64,000 bases of DNA from NCBI GenBank assembly GCA_963738325.1, contig CAVTWD010000005.1:1-64000 (forward strand), read 5' to 3'. Shown here one piece after another: positions 26,738 to 36,856 of the stretch. Positions within the stretch are counted from its first letter, which is position 1. Each line of letters opens with the position of its first letter. The translations under genes were made by a program, and so were the position numbers. The notes beneath the pieces were generated by a model. The model was not told the origin of the DNA. It was given only the letters and a program-made list of their open reading frames with translations, and did not search any database. This DNA comes from CAVTWD01 sp963738325 (GTDB lineage Bacteria; Actinomycetota; Acidimicrobiia; Acidimicrobiales; Ilumatobacteraceae).

Positions 26738-28131
26738 GTGACTCGCTCGTTCGATCTCGTGGTGGTCGGTGGTGGCGCCGGCGGCCTCGTCGCGGCCCGA
26801 GAGGCACGCCGCCGAGGCGCCAGCGTGGTCATCGTGCAAGACGGTCCGGTCGGCGGTGACTGCACGTTCACCGGGTGCGTCCCATCCAAGACGCTGCTCG
26901 CCGCGGCCGGGGCTGGAGCCGGGTTCGACGAAGCGATGGCGCGGGTCCACCGGGCGGTCGAGCGGATCGCCGCCACCGACGATGCTGCTGCCCTCGCCAC
27001 CGAGGGGATCGACGTGGCCGACGGGTTCGCCCGCTTCGACCTCCCCGACCACCATCGACGTGGACGGCCGGACGATCTGGTCGAAGCGGTTCGTCGTCGC
27101 CACCGGTGCGCGACCTACCGTGCCGCCGATCCCGGGCTTGCACGACTCGGCCCCGCTGACGAGCGAGACGCTGTTCGACCTCGACCATCGACCGAGTCGA
27201 TGATCGTGCTCGGCGGCGGACCGATGGGCTGCGAGATGTCCCAAGCGTTCGCCCGGCTCGGTACCCGCGTCACCCTCGTCGAGGGGCTCGACCGGCTGCT
27301 CCCCCCGCGAGGAGCGGGAAGCTTCCACGGTGATCGCCGAGGCGCTGATCGCCGACGGCGTCGACGTCCGCGTCGGCGTCCGAGTGGACCGGGTGGTGCG
27401 CGTCGACGGCAGCACCGTGTTCGTCCACGTCGACGGCGCCCCGATCGCCGCCACCGAGCTGCTCGTGGCCGTCGGGCGCACACCGTCGGGACGCGGGTTC
27501 GGCCTCGAGGAGCTGGGCGTCGAGGTCGACCGGCACGGCGCCGTCGTCGTCGACGACACGCTGGCCACCAGCGTCGAAGGGATCTGGGCGGTCGGTGACG
27601 TCACGGGCGGCCTTCAGTTCACCCATGTCGCGGGGCGGATGGGCTGGATCGCCGCCTCCAACGCGCTGTCCAAGCTGGCCAAGGTCCGGGCGTTCCGCTT
27701 CGACGCCACGAACGTGCCGTGGGCGACGTTCACCACCCCTGAAGTGGGCCGTGTCGGGCTGACCGAGTCCGAGGCCGCCGTGGAGCACCCCAGGGCAAGG
27801 GTCGCGGCACCTGCCGCTCGGGCACGTCGATCGTGCCGTCGCCACAGGAGCCGAGCGCGGCTTCGTCAAGCTGATCGCGGCGCCCAAGCGTGGGATCGGC
27901 CACCTCGGCGGTGGTCGGCTCGTGGGCGCCACGATCGTCGCTCCAACTGGCGGCGACCTCGTCCACGAAGCGGCGCTGGCGATGCAGACGAACATGTTCG
28001 TCGGGCGCCTGGCCCAGACGACTCACGCCTATCCGACGTGGTCGATGGCGGTGCAGCAGGCGGCGCTGCAGTTCTTCGGCCCGTCCGCCGGACTCCGAGC
28101 CCGGCCGGTCGCCGGTCAGGTCGCCGGTTGA
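26738..28131 (+). CDS. FAD-dependent pyridine nucleotide-disulfide oxidoreductase (frameshifted)
   Basis: About 460 residues. FAD-binding VVVGGGAGGLVAAREA, redox-active disulfide CTFTGCVPSK (CxxxxC), NAD(P)-binding IVLGGGPMGCEMSQAFARLG, second FAD contact EGIWAVGDVTGG, and the C-terminal dimerisation domain ending THAYPTWSMAVQQAALQFFG. Frame changes near 27.06, 27.18, 27.31 and 27.80 kb. It resembles MerA and dihydrolipoamide dehydrogenase. However, the N-terminal metal-binding domain and the C-terminal vicinal cysteine pair of mercuric reductase are both absent, so mercury reduction is not supported. Start: GTG at 26738. Confidence 0.8.
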
Positions 28132-28231
28132 GCACAGCACCGAGCACAGGCGGCGCTTCGGCGATCGCGGCCACTTGATCTCGGAGCGTCGTCGCCACCG
28201 ACCCCCGAGGGACGTGAGCCCGGAAGTGGCG

Positions 28232-29135
28232 TCAGCGGGCCGGGCCGAAGATGCGGATCTCGACTGCGCCGACGTTGCCACCCGACGACTCCTCGATGTC
28301 GAAGCGCACGACCCGGCCGCTGACGTCGAGTGGGTCGATGCGGCTGGTGGCGGGGCTGGCGGCCGGGGAACGGTCCGAGGGCTCGCCGTCGTCGACGCGG
28401 ACGGTGTAGGTCGAGGTGATCGCGCTGCCGTCGGCCATCGAGCGGGTGACGAACTCCACGCCGGCGATGTCGTGGGCTGTGCCGAGGTCGATGGTGATCG
28501 AGGCGTCGTCGCCGTCGCCCGCCGTCGACCACTCAGTGGCCAAGTCGCCGTCGATGGCCAGCATCCCTGCGAAGCCGGCCGAGAACTCGGAGCTGACGTC
28601 GACCACCGTCGCGTCCAGCGCGAGGTTCTCGCCGACGTCGACAGCGGCGGTGGAGTCGGCGGGGGCTTCGCCGTCGAGGGTCGGGGATCGTGAACGTCGC
28701 CGGGTGGACCGGTAGAGGGTGCCATCAGCCGTCGTGCCCTGGACGATGAAGTGGTAGGTGCGGCCCGGCACGGCGTCGGGGAGAGCAACGTCGTGTTCGA
28801 TGATCCCGGTGCCGTTCATCGACAGCGAGTTGTTGAACCGCCCGAGCAGCTCGGTCTCGCCCCACACGATGGCGCAGATCATCGGCTCGGTGGTCTCGAC
28901 CCGGAAGATTCCGCGGGTGGGGTCGAGCGGGTCGGCATCGAAGGCGAACTCGGTCGCCTGCACCTCCGCGAACGGGCGAACGTCGACGTCGGTCGTCGAG
29001 CGGTCATCGTCGCCGCCGGAGCCGCACGCGCGAGAGCACCGCGGCGATGGCGGCTGCGACGAGGACGGTGATCAGCCGGCACGGGCGGGGAGCTCGGGCG
29101 GAGGGGATGGTGGCGGGCCGTGGCCATGGCCGCAT
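28232..29135 (-). CDS. Lipoprotein with discoidin (F5/8 type C)-like domain (frameshifted)
   Basis: About 300 residues. Signal peptide PCRLITVLVAAAIAAVLSRAC with a lipid-attachment-like cysteine, followed by an Asp-rich linker. An N-terminal beta domain has FRVETTEPMICAIVWGE and GRTYHFIVQGTTADGTLY. The C-terminal domain looks like a galactose-binding/discoidin fold: LAIDGDLATEWSTAGDGDDA, SITIDLGTAHDIAGVEFVTR, VVRFDIEESSGGNVGAVEI. One frame change near 29.03 kb. Start ATG at 29135. Probably a surface protein that binds a carbohydrate or other ligand. Confidence 0.7.
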
Positions 29136-29179
29136 CGAACAATGGCGGTCCACCGCGACGCATCGGGTTGGTTCGTGTG

Positions 29180-30035
29180 TCAGCGTCTGACGGCGGTGAG
29201 GAGCATGTAGCCAGCGTGGCCCTGCTCGACGAGCTCGCCGGCACGCCTGGCCATCTCGATGCCGCCACGAATGTTGAACCCGCGGAGCACAGGGAGATCG
29301 GCGAGGCGCAGGGCTCGCAGGCGGACGACAATGCGCTCGATCGTGTCGAGCAGCGCCTCGTCGTGACGTTCGACGCTGAGTGACACCGAACCCCGCGGCC
29401 TCCACGAGGGCGACGACGTCGGCAATCGGGCGGGCATCGGCGACGCAGGCCACTCGCCCGGCGAGGCCACGTAGCTCGGGATCGAGGCGGGTCGGGTCGA
29501 GCCAGATGTCGGTGATCCCCACGCGCCCGCCGGGGCGGAGTACGCGTGCCATCTCAGCGGCTGCCGCGGCCTTGTCGGGGAAGGTGCACAGGGCGCACTC
29601 GCAGACGACGGCGTCGAACTGGCCGTCGTCGACGGGGAGTCGCTCGGCGTCACCGACTTCGAAGCGCGCCCGGTCGCCGAGGCCGGCGGCGGCAGCACGG
29701 GCGCGGGCGTGGGCGATTTGGGTGGCGCCCAGGTCGATGCCGTCCACATCGACTTCGCGTTCGGCGGCCAGCAGAAGGGCGGTGGTGCCGATACCGCAGG
29801 CGACGTCGAGCACTCGCTCACCGTGCTGCAGGTCGAGCCGCTCGGCCAGCCGCCGGGTGAGCGTCACGCCGCCGGGGTGATAGCTCTCGCCGAGGAACAA
29901 GGCAACCAGATCGAACCCGTAGACGGTCGCGCAGCAGGACTTGACCGCCGCCGCGTCCTCGCCGTCGACGCCGCGAAGGTCGTTGGCCATCCGTGCGAGC
30001 GACAGCAGCGAAGTCGTCGCTTGGCTGGCGGTCAT
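29180..30035 (-). CDS. Class I SAM-dependent methyltransferase (frameshifted near the end)
   Basis: About 285 residues from the ATG at 30035. N-terminal VKSCCATVYGFDLVALFLGE then SYHPGGVTLTRRLAERL, with a vicinal cysteine pair. The SAM-binding motif is RVLDVACGIGTTALLLA, followed by GIDLGATQIAHARARA and VCECALCTFPDKAAAAAEMA. One frame change near 29.39 kb; the C-terminus ends AGYMLLTAVRR. It directly follows the radical SAM gene. Its cysteines and position in an arsenic region suggest a methyltransferase for arsenicals or for the radical SAM product; the substrate is not established. Confidence 0.75.
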
Positions 30036-30054
30036 CGCAGCGACCGACCCAGGT

Positions 30055-31648
30055 TCACCTGAACCGGAAGCGGTTCGGGCCACCGCGGCCGCATCGCCCA
30101 CGGTGCGCGACCCGTGCCGAGTGGGCACGACCAGATCGGCCAGCTCGAGGGCGTTGGGCACGACCGTCGCCACCGGCGTGCCAGAGAGCTGCTCACGGAC
30201 CTGCTCGCGATAGCCGACCGAGTTGTAGGCGCAGAACGGGATCAGCCGCCCGTCGGGAGTGATCTGCTCGACGCAGCACTTCATCAGCTGGCGGACGTTG
30301 AGCGTGTAGGCATCCTGGAAGTCCTGGACGACGATCATGAACGCCTTCGACGGCGATCTCGGCCAGTGCGTCGGGGAAGTCGATGCCGCACGCTGCGCAG
30401 GTCTCGAGGGCGGCGCCGGCGATGTGGCGCAGATCGTCGGGCAGGCCGAGCGAGGCCAGCGCCGTCTGGAGCCCGCCGACCATGGCGTCGGTGCCCGGGA
30501 TGGCCGAGGCGCTCCACAGGCCCTCCAGGACGCGACGCAGGCTCGGGTCGGGCAGCGCCCGGTTGGCCAAGTAGTCGAGGTAGTCCTCCATCGCCAGCAG
30601 GCGGGGGATGGGCAGCGACGTCTTCCTCGTCGGCGAGCAGGTAGGTGATCGACCGGCACGTCGGCGCACAGCACGGCACCGGGAAGAAGTCGGTTGGGCG
30701 GAACCAGTCGGGGCACTGGTCGACAAGGCCGTGGATGATGTCGGAGTTGGTGAGCCGCTGGCGGGGGTCGAACGTGAGGTGGCGACCGGCGTGGGTGACC
30801 GGCTGGAACACGACGCCGTGCACTGCCGGGATGGTCGATGCCGTGGCGGACGACGGCGCCGAGCTCGTGGGTGTTGACGCCGGCCTCGACTGCGGCGACC
30901 AGCATCACGGCCAAGCCGGCCTCGGCGCACCGGTCCAGCGCCTGGGCCTTGGCCTTGCGTAAGTCGCGGCCACGCAACGCCAAGTGCGTCGCTGCGTCGA
31001 GGCCGTCGAACTGGAAGTAGATCTTCACCCCCAGCTCGGCGAGCGCCGGGGCGAAGCTGGGGTCGTGGGCGAGCCGGATCCCGTTGGTGTTGAGCACCAC
31101 CGTGCGAACGCCCTTGGCGCGGGCCATGGCGCAGAACTCGAGGATCTGAGGATGGATCGACGGTTCACCGCCGGAGAACATCACCACCTCGGGTTCGCCC
31201 TCGGCAGCCACGAACGCGTCGAGGCCCGCCTCACCTGCTCCAACGTGAGGGAGAACCCGTCAGGTTGATGCCCCGAGTCGGCGAAGCAGACCGGGCAGTC
31301 GAGGTTGCAGGCGGTGTTGACCTCGATCAACCCCAGGCAGGCGTGCTGCTTGTGATCCGGGCACAGCCCGCAATCGAGCGGGCAGCCGTCACGGACCTCG
31401 GTCTGGAACTCCAGCGGGATCGTGCCCGGCTTGTTGAACCGCTGGATGTCGACGTACATCGCCGCGTCGCCGTAGAGCAGCGCCTCGAACGGGCCGTGGT
31501 CGCGGCACCGCTTCCGCAGCCACACCTTCTGGTCGCGGATGTTGACCTCGGCGTCGACCACCGCCTTGCACACCGGGCAGACGCTCTTCGTGTACTCCAC
31601 GAACACCTCGTCCCGGTCGACACGAGGACGCGACGGCACAGGGCTCAC
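30055..31648 (-). CDS. Radical SAM protein, Tes/MJ0619-like (frameshifted)
   Basis: About 530 residues after joining frames. N-terminal zinc-ribbon-like part SVCPVCKAVVDAEV and KRCRDHGPFEALLYGDAAMY. Then GCPLDCGLCPDHKQHACLGL, the radical SAM cluster site TACNLDCPVCFADSG (CxxxCxxC), VMFSGGEPSIHPQI and, near the C-terminus, MKCCVEQITPDGRLIPFCAYN. This layout matches tetraether synthase-like/MJ0619 radical SAM enzymes, which couple or methylate unactivated carbons. Start: GTG at 31648 with GGAGG upstream. Frame changes near 31.21, 30.82, 30.62 and 30.34 kb; the stop at 30055 assumes another near 30.08 kb. A methyltransferase gene follows closely. The substrate is unknown. Confidence 0.75.
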
Positions 31649-31649
31649 A

Positions 31650-31699
31650 GCAGACCTCCAGAGAGGACGAACAACAGCAGACCTCCAGAGAGGACGAAC
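31650..31699. repeat. Tandem repeat duplicating the ribosome-binding site of the radical SAM gene
   Basis: Two copies of a 23-nt unit (31650-31672 and 31677-31699), 27 nt apart and identical. Each contains CCTC-CAGA-GAGG, a small inverted repeat, and on the minus strand a GGAGG. The copy nearer the gene is its Shine-Dalgarno site. Confidence 0.7.
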
Positions 31700-31978
31700 G
31701 AAGCCGAAACCCGGCCCAGGCGGCGAGCATTCCGGATCTGCCCCATGTTTGCATCGAAGCACGAACGCGTCGCCCGCCGCGCCGGAGTCCCGGTCATCCG
31801 CCTCCACGACCTCCGCCTCCCCCGCGGCAGCCTGGGACCCTGGCCTCCAGAACGTGCTCGACCTACGCGTCGGTGGCGGCTGCTGCGAGACCGACCACGA
31901 GCACACTTGACGCCGCCGCCGCGGGCCATTCGCTCCATGATTATTGACTCAAGAGATAGTGAGTGAAACAGTGAGACG
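31700..31978. other. Divergent intergenic region
   Basis: Lies between the radical SAM gene and the ArsR-ArsC gene. No gene recognised. The AT-rich patch near 31.94 kb holds TTGACT and an ACTC-N10-GAGT inverted repeat 15 nt before the ArsR-ArsC start, candidates for promoter and operator. Confidence 0.35.
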
Positions 31979-32640
31979 GTGCATGAGCGTGACCTCGAGC
32001 GGCGCGCAGCCGTCCACGCCGCCCTCGGCGACCCGACGAGGCTGGCGATCGTGGACGAGCTGCTCGCCTGCGACCGGTCACCGGTCGAGCTGCGCCGGCT
32101 CACCGGGACCGAGTCGAACCTGTTGGCGCATCACCTCGACGTGCTGGCGGGCGTGGGCCTGATCACCCGCCAGCGCTCCAGCGGTGATGGACGACGCCGT
32201 TACGTGCACCTCGACCAGGCGGCCCTGATCGCGGTCATGGTGACGGCTCGGGTCGCCCCGCAGCCGGTGGTGTTCGTCTGCACCCACAACTCCGCCCGCT
32301 CGCAGCTGGCAGCCGCCCTGTGGACAGCGATCACGGCGGCGCCCGCGGACAGCGCCGGCACGCAGCCCGCCCGCCGCGTTCATCCGGGCGCGCTCGACGC
32401 TGCTCGCCGGGCCGGGCTCGACATGTCCGGTGCCGTACCTCGCGACATGGCGGAAGTGGAGCTGATCGATCGTCTCGTGGTCACCGTGTGCGATCAGCCC
32501 ACGAGGAGCTCGACCCGCCACCGTCGTGGCTGCACTGGTCGATACCCGACCCGGTGGCCGCACCGACAAAGGCCGCGTTCGACCGCACCCTGACAGAGCT
32601 ACGCCAGCGCATCACGCACACCGTTGGGCAGGCGTCATGA
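31979..32640 (+). CDS. ArsR-ArsC fusion: repressor domain joined to LMW-phosphatase-type arsenate reductase (frameshifted)
   Basis: About 220 residues. Residues 1-85 are an ArsR winged helix (HAALGDPTRLAIVDELLA and TGTESNLLAHHLDVLAGVGL). From about residue 95 a low-molecular-weight phosphatase/ArsC domain follows: PVVFVCTHNSARSQLAAALW with the CX5R loop. After a frame change near 32.50 kb the end reads LTELRQRITHTVGQAS. Such fusions could couple arsenate reduction directly to sensing of the arsenite made. GTG start at 31979. It opens a plus-strand run with a second arsC 89 nt downstream. Confidence 0.8.
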
Positions 32641-32729
32641 CAGAGCTGTCGCGGCGGCCACCCGCCGGCGCGCTGATCACGCTCATCTCGCGGTGTCCGG
32701 CGGCCACTTCAACCCCTCTGGAGGATTCC

Positions 32730-33376
32730 ATGCCCGACCTCGAAAGCCTGTCCATCGACCAGCGCCACGCACTGCGGGTAGCCGCTGCCACGCTGTACAA
32801 GGAGTTCGGGGAGTTCTTCTCCACCGAGACCATCGAGCTGTTCCTCCAGACCAGCTACGACCAGTTCGCCGACCGGGCCACCATCACCAACTTCCTGCCC
32901 CTCATGGCCGAACGCTTCGCCCGCCAACGCCTCCGCGCCCTCGCCCAGGTGGAGGGAAGGGCACCGACGGCACCCCCATCGTGCTGTTCCTGTGCGTCCA
33001 CAACGCCGGGCGCTCCCAGATGGCCCTCGGCTGGTTCAACCACCTCGCCGGCGACCGAGCGGTCGCCTGGTCCGGCGGATCCGAGCCCGGCAGCGAGATC
33101 AACCCGGCCGCGGTGGCGGCCATGGCCGAGGTCGGCATCGATATCACTGCCGAGTTCCCCAAGCCCTGGACCGAGGAGATCATCAAGGCCGCCGACGTGG
33201 TCGTCACCATGGGATGCGGTGACGCCTGCCCGCTCTACCCGGGCAAGCGCTACGAGGACTGGGAGCTCGACGACCCCGCCGGGCGCGACGTCGCCGCCGT
33301 GCGGCCCATCCGCGACGAGGTCCGCCGCCGGGTCGAACGGCTCCTCACCGAACTCGGCGTGACCAGCTCGGCCTGA
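32730..33376 (+). CDS. arsC: Arsenate reductase with N-terminal helical domain (frameshifted)
   Basis: About 215 residues. The N-terminal three-helix domain (LYKEFGEFFSTETIELFLQ, ITNFLPLMAERFARQRLRA) is typical of actinobacterial enzymes. The catalytic domain has the P-loop VLFLCVHNAGRSQMALGWFN and the second cysteine pair in VTMGCGDACPLYPGKRYEDW. Such enzymes reduce arsenate to arsenite with mycothiol/mycoredoxin or thioredoxin. Frame change near 32.96 kb. ATG at 32730 with GGAGG 6 nt upstream. Convergent with the dioxygenase gene. Confidence 0.88.
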
Positions 33377-33385
33377 GCGCGGCCC

Positions 33386-34366
33386 TCAACGCGATGTCTT
33401 GACCGGGATGCCGCCCAGGCCGGTGCCGTCGGCGAGGTTGCGGTGCAGCGTCAGCCACAACCGGAGCAGGTGACGGCGGCGGGCCGGGTCGTCGTGGTCC
33501 TGGTAGGCCGTGCGGGAGTGCAGGATCGTCCGGTTGGCCAGCCACTGCATGTCGCCAGGCTGGAAGTCCATATCGAGGTGGATCGCCCGGTCGTGGGCCA
33601 GCTCGTCGATCAGATCGAGCAGCTCCACCTGCGCGACGGTGAGCCGGGGCACGTCGGCATGGGACTGCGCCTTGTCGATGTACCAGCGCAGATACACGAA
33701 CTGGAACCGATCGCCCAGGCCCGACAGGATCGGCGCCGCGAACCACGGGCGCTCGCCGGGGCGCTCCTCCCCGTAGCGGTCGAAGTACCACGGCTCGCGC
33801 AGCAGCGGCTCGAGGTCGGGCCGGCGACGAGCCACCTCCTGGTAGATCGTGACGGAGCTGGCGATCTGCGACAGGCCTCCCGATTTGGCTGGCTGGAGGC
33901 AGAGCAGGCCGACGACGTCGGACCCGTCGACGTGGAACGGCTGTGCCAGGCGGGTGCGGTAGCGGCGCACCGTCGGGTCATCGGGGTCCGACCCGTCGTC
34001 GCGCACATGGCCGAGCAGATCACCGGCGGCGTTCTGGGACACGGGCACACCCAACTGGAGCCCGAGCGCCACGTAGGCCATCGCCGACCCGTCCTCACCG
34101 AGCTCGTCCACCGGCATGCCGCGCACCAGCACGAACCCGCGCCCGCCGTCCAGCTCGTCGGCCCACCCGTCCACGACCGGGGCGAGGCACGGGAGGGCGA
34201 GCGGTTCACGGTCGAGCTGGTCGACGGGCACGCCGGCTCGCTGGAGGCGGTCGACCAGGTTCACGAGCTCGCCGACCTCGTCAGGGATCAGCTCGTGGAG
34301 CCACACCGTCGAGGTGGTGAGGTCGGCGCCTCTCCAGGCGGCCGGGTGCTGGGTGTCGGGCGTCAT
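33386..34366 (-). CDS. TauD/TfdA-type Fe(II)/2-oxoglutarate dioxygenase
   Basis: 326 residues from the ATG at 34366 (MTPDTQHPAAWRG), intact. The HxD iron site is in AQPFHVDGSDVVGLLCLQ, and the distal histidine and arginine are in WLANRTILHSRTAYQDHDD. Other segments: GRGFVLVRGMPVDEL and QPGDMQWLANR. Enzymes of this fold hydroxylate small substrates such as taurine or phenoxyacids. The substrate is unknown. It lies alone on the minus strand within the arsenic region. Confidence 0.85.
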   Translation of the reverse strand: MTPDTQHPAAWRGADLTTSTVWLHELIPDEVGELVNLVDRLQRAGVPVDQLDREPLALPCLAPVVDGWADELDGGRGFVLVRGMPVDELGEDGSAMAYVALGLQLGVPVSQNAAGDLLGHVRDDGSDPDDPTVRRYRTRLAQPFHVDGSDVVGLLCLQPAKSGGLSQIASSVTIYQEVARRRPDLEPLLREPWYFDRYGEERPGERPWFAAPILSGLGDRFQFVYLRWYIDKAQSHADVPRLTVAQVELLDLIDELAHDRAIHLDMDFQPGDMQWLANRTILHSRTAYQDHDDPARRRHLLRLWLTLHRNLADGTGLGGIPVKTSR

Positions 34367-34544
34367 GGGCTGCACTCTGGTGGCGCATCGTGATCGCTGC
34401 AACCGCCGCAACGCTGGTACGGGAGCGGATCTGACGACGGTGTGTCCATGAGGACGCAACCTTCACCGCACCGCGGCCCCCGTCGTCGGTTGGGGTGCCG
34501 GTTCGCTGTGAGCCGGCCTCGTCCGAACCCATGGAGGACACGCC

Positions 34545-35360
34545 ATGAACACCGCAGCCGTCCCGACCACCAGCCCGGTGCAGGTGGCCCCGGAGACGTT
34601 CCTGATCCCCAACCTCGCCGACGGCGGCGACGGCGTGTACGTGCCGGTCAACTCGCTGCTCATCCGGGGGCCGAGCCGATCGTGGTCGACACCGGCGCCC
34701 CGGTCCACCGCCAGCAGTGGCTCGACAAGGTGTACGGCCTGATCGAACCGGAGGACATCCGGTGGGTGTTCCTCAGCCACGAGGACGGCGACCACACCGG
34801 CGGTCTCGCCGACGTCCTCACCGCGGCGCCGAACGCGACGCTGGTGTTGAACATGTTCGGCACCGAACACCTCGCGCTCGAACGGCCGGTTGACATGCAA
34901 CGGCTGATGTGGCGGGACCCGGGCGAGACGTTCAACGCCGGTGACCGCACCCTGCGGCTGTTCCTGCCGCCGATCTTCGACGGGCCCGCCACCCGCGGCC
35001 TGATCGACGAGCGCACCGGGGTGATGTGGGCCGTCGACTCGTTCGCTGCGCTCACCCCGGGTGCCGTGCACCACGTCGCCGACATCCCGGCCGACCTGTA
35101 CGACGAGAGCTTCGGGGTGTTCAACAGCATGGTGTCACCGTGGCACGCCTGGCTCGACCCGGTGGCCTACGGCCGTGCACGTCGACAGCGTCGAGCGGCT
35201 GGCCCCGTCGGTGGTCACCACGGCCCACGGGCCGGTGCTCACCGGCGACGCGATCGGTGACGCCTTCGCCCGGGTCCGGGTGTTGGCCGGTCAGCCCCGC
35301 GCCGCCACCCCCGGTCAATCGTTGCTCGACGAGCTGCTGGCCTCGGCCGTGGCCGCCTGA
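34545..35360 (+). CDS. Metallo-beta-lactamase-fold protein, flavodiiron-like ODP domain (frameshifted)
   Basis: About 270 residues after joining frames near 34.67 and 35.17 kb. The metal motif WVFLSHEDGDHTGGLADV (H-x-E/D-x-D-H) is the flavodiiron type. Further: VDTGAPVHRQQWL, VLNMFGTEHLALERP, MWAVDSFAALTPGAVH and VVTTAHGPVLTGDAIG. No flavodoxin domain follows, so it is the stand-alone ODP type. Possible role: oxygen or NO handling, or hydrolysis. ATG at 34545. The next gene follows by 17 nt. Confidence 0.8.
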
Positions 35361-35377
35361 AGGGGAAGGACGCTGCC

Positions 35378-35890
35378 ATGACCACCGCCACCATCCGCCG
35401 CTCGCTCACCGCGCTGACCTTCGTCGTCGTCGCCGTCGCCGGCACCTCGGCGGCTGCGAGCGCCACGCCGGCCAGCCGCCCACCGCTGGTCACCATCAAC
35501 GGGACGGGCACCTGGGCACCCCGGCCCCACGGCGACGTCGTCGTCAACGGGCAGGCCGAGGTCACCTGGCGCTCCGGCGTGACCCGCACCGTCGAGCTGG
35601 CCGCGACCATCGGCCCCGACGACCGCACGATGCCCGCTCCCGGGGAGTGCGAGCCGGCCGTGTCGACCCTCACCGTCTACGGCCGGGGCCGGCTGGACGT
35701 CACCCTCATGGGCGACGGCGACGTGTGCGGTGAGTATCCGGAGCCGCCGACGTCGATCGTCACCCATGTGTTCACCGGCCGGTACGAGGTTCTCGACACC
35801 ACTCGGCGCCGGCTGGCCGGCACCGACGGGTTCTTCGAGATCCGCCTCGCGGCCGACAGCACGGCCAGCGCCTTCGTCATCGACACGTGA
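35378..35890 (+). CDS. Secreted protein, unknown
   Basis: 170 residues, intact. A clear signal peptide (LTALTFVVVAVAGTSAAASA, cut near residue 29) is followed by a beta-rich mature part with two cysteines (GECEP and GDVCGEY) that could pair. No family recognised. GGGGAAGGA lies 10 nt upstream of the ATG. Probably co-transcribed with the MBL-fold gene. Confidence 0.7.
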   Translation: MTTATIRRSLTALTFVVVAVAGTSAAASATPASRPPLVTINGTGTWAPRPHGDVVVNGQAEVTWRSGVTRTVELAATIGPDDRTMPAPGECEPAVSTLTVYGRGRLDVTLMGDGDVCGEYPEPPTSIVTHVFTGRYEVLDTTRRRLAGTDGFFEIRLAADSTASAFVIDT

Positions 35891-35953
35891 CCACCCGACC
35901 CCCAACCTGATCCTGCCGGCACCAAACACGCCGGCCGGATCGGCCGCGTCGTC

Positions 35954-36699
35954 TCAGGCCCCGTGCAGCTGAACCCGGCCGAAGGCGACGGCGTGGCGGA
36001 CACCGAGGGCGCGGCCCGCTCCGATGGTCATGCCATGGAGGAACTCGGCGGGGTCGAAGTCTCGGCCGAGGCCGTCGAGGTAGGCCGCGGTGGGCTTGCA
36101 GCGACTCGACACCGGCGGCGAGGGTGTCGGTGACGTCGACGGCGTGGGTCGGTTCGTTGGAGCCCATCACGTACACGTGCCGAACACCGGGCCAGGGCTC
36201 GAAGCCGTCGTCGAGCAGCTCGGGGAAGATCCATCGGTTGGCGGCGTCTCTCGCTGCGTCGAGGGTGGCGATGCCGACGGCACGGTGGTCGGCCTGGTTG
36301 ACGATGCGCTGCTCGGGCGACAACCCGTAGGTGAGGTCGTACGTGGCGATCAGCAGCACGTCGGGCTGCGAGCGGCGGATCTCCCGAGCCACGTCCCGGC
36401 GGAGGCTGGGGCCCTGCTCGATGACGCCGTCGGGGTAGCCGCAGGAAACGGACGTCGTCGACGCCGACGATCTTGGCGCTGTGCTCCTGCTCGGCCATCC
36501 GGATCGGCCCGGCCTCCTCCGGCGGGAGGCCGTCGATGCCGGCTTCGCCGTTGGTGACGACGACGTAGCCCACCCACTTGCCGGCCTTCGTCCACCGGGC
36601 CACGGCACTGGCCGCGCCGTACTCCAAGTCGTCGGGGTGGGCGACGACAGCCAACATCCTCTGCCAGTCCTCGGGCACGGCTCCCAGGGGATGGTCCAC
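35954..36699 (-). CDS. PIG-L/LmbE-type deacetylase (frameshifted)
   Basis: About 248 residues. The zinc motif AVVAHPDDLEYGAASAVARW (HPDD) is near the N-terminus; the third ligand is in QADHRAVGIATLDAA. Other parts: VTNGEAGIDG, DVLLIATYDLTYGLSPEQ, and the end FLHGMTIGAGRALGVRHA. GTG start at 36699 (VDHPLGAVPEDW). Frame changes near 36.44 and 36.10 kb. The family removes N-acetyl groups from glucosaminyl substrates (mycothiol MshB, mycothiol-conjugate amidase Mca) or from natural products; I cannot tell which. Confidence 0.78.
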
Positions 36700-36856
36700 A
36701 GCTCGTCCTCCTTCGTAGTCACGTTGCGATCCCGATGACGAAGCGCCCACCGCATGGACGCACTTTCCGACTCGAGCTGCGTCCGTCGCCGCGGTCGTTC
36801 GTCATCGACGGTGCCTCCCCACACCGAGTGGGAGCCGACGAAGGAGCACCCTCGCC

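Noticed and set aside
26738..28131. Mercuric reductase (MerA)
   Set aside because: No N-terminal metal-binding domain and no C-terminal cysteine pair; only the general disulfide oxidoreductase signature is present.
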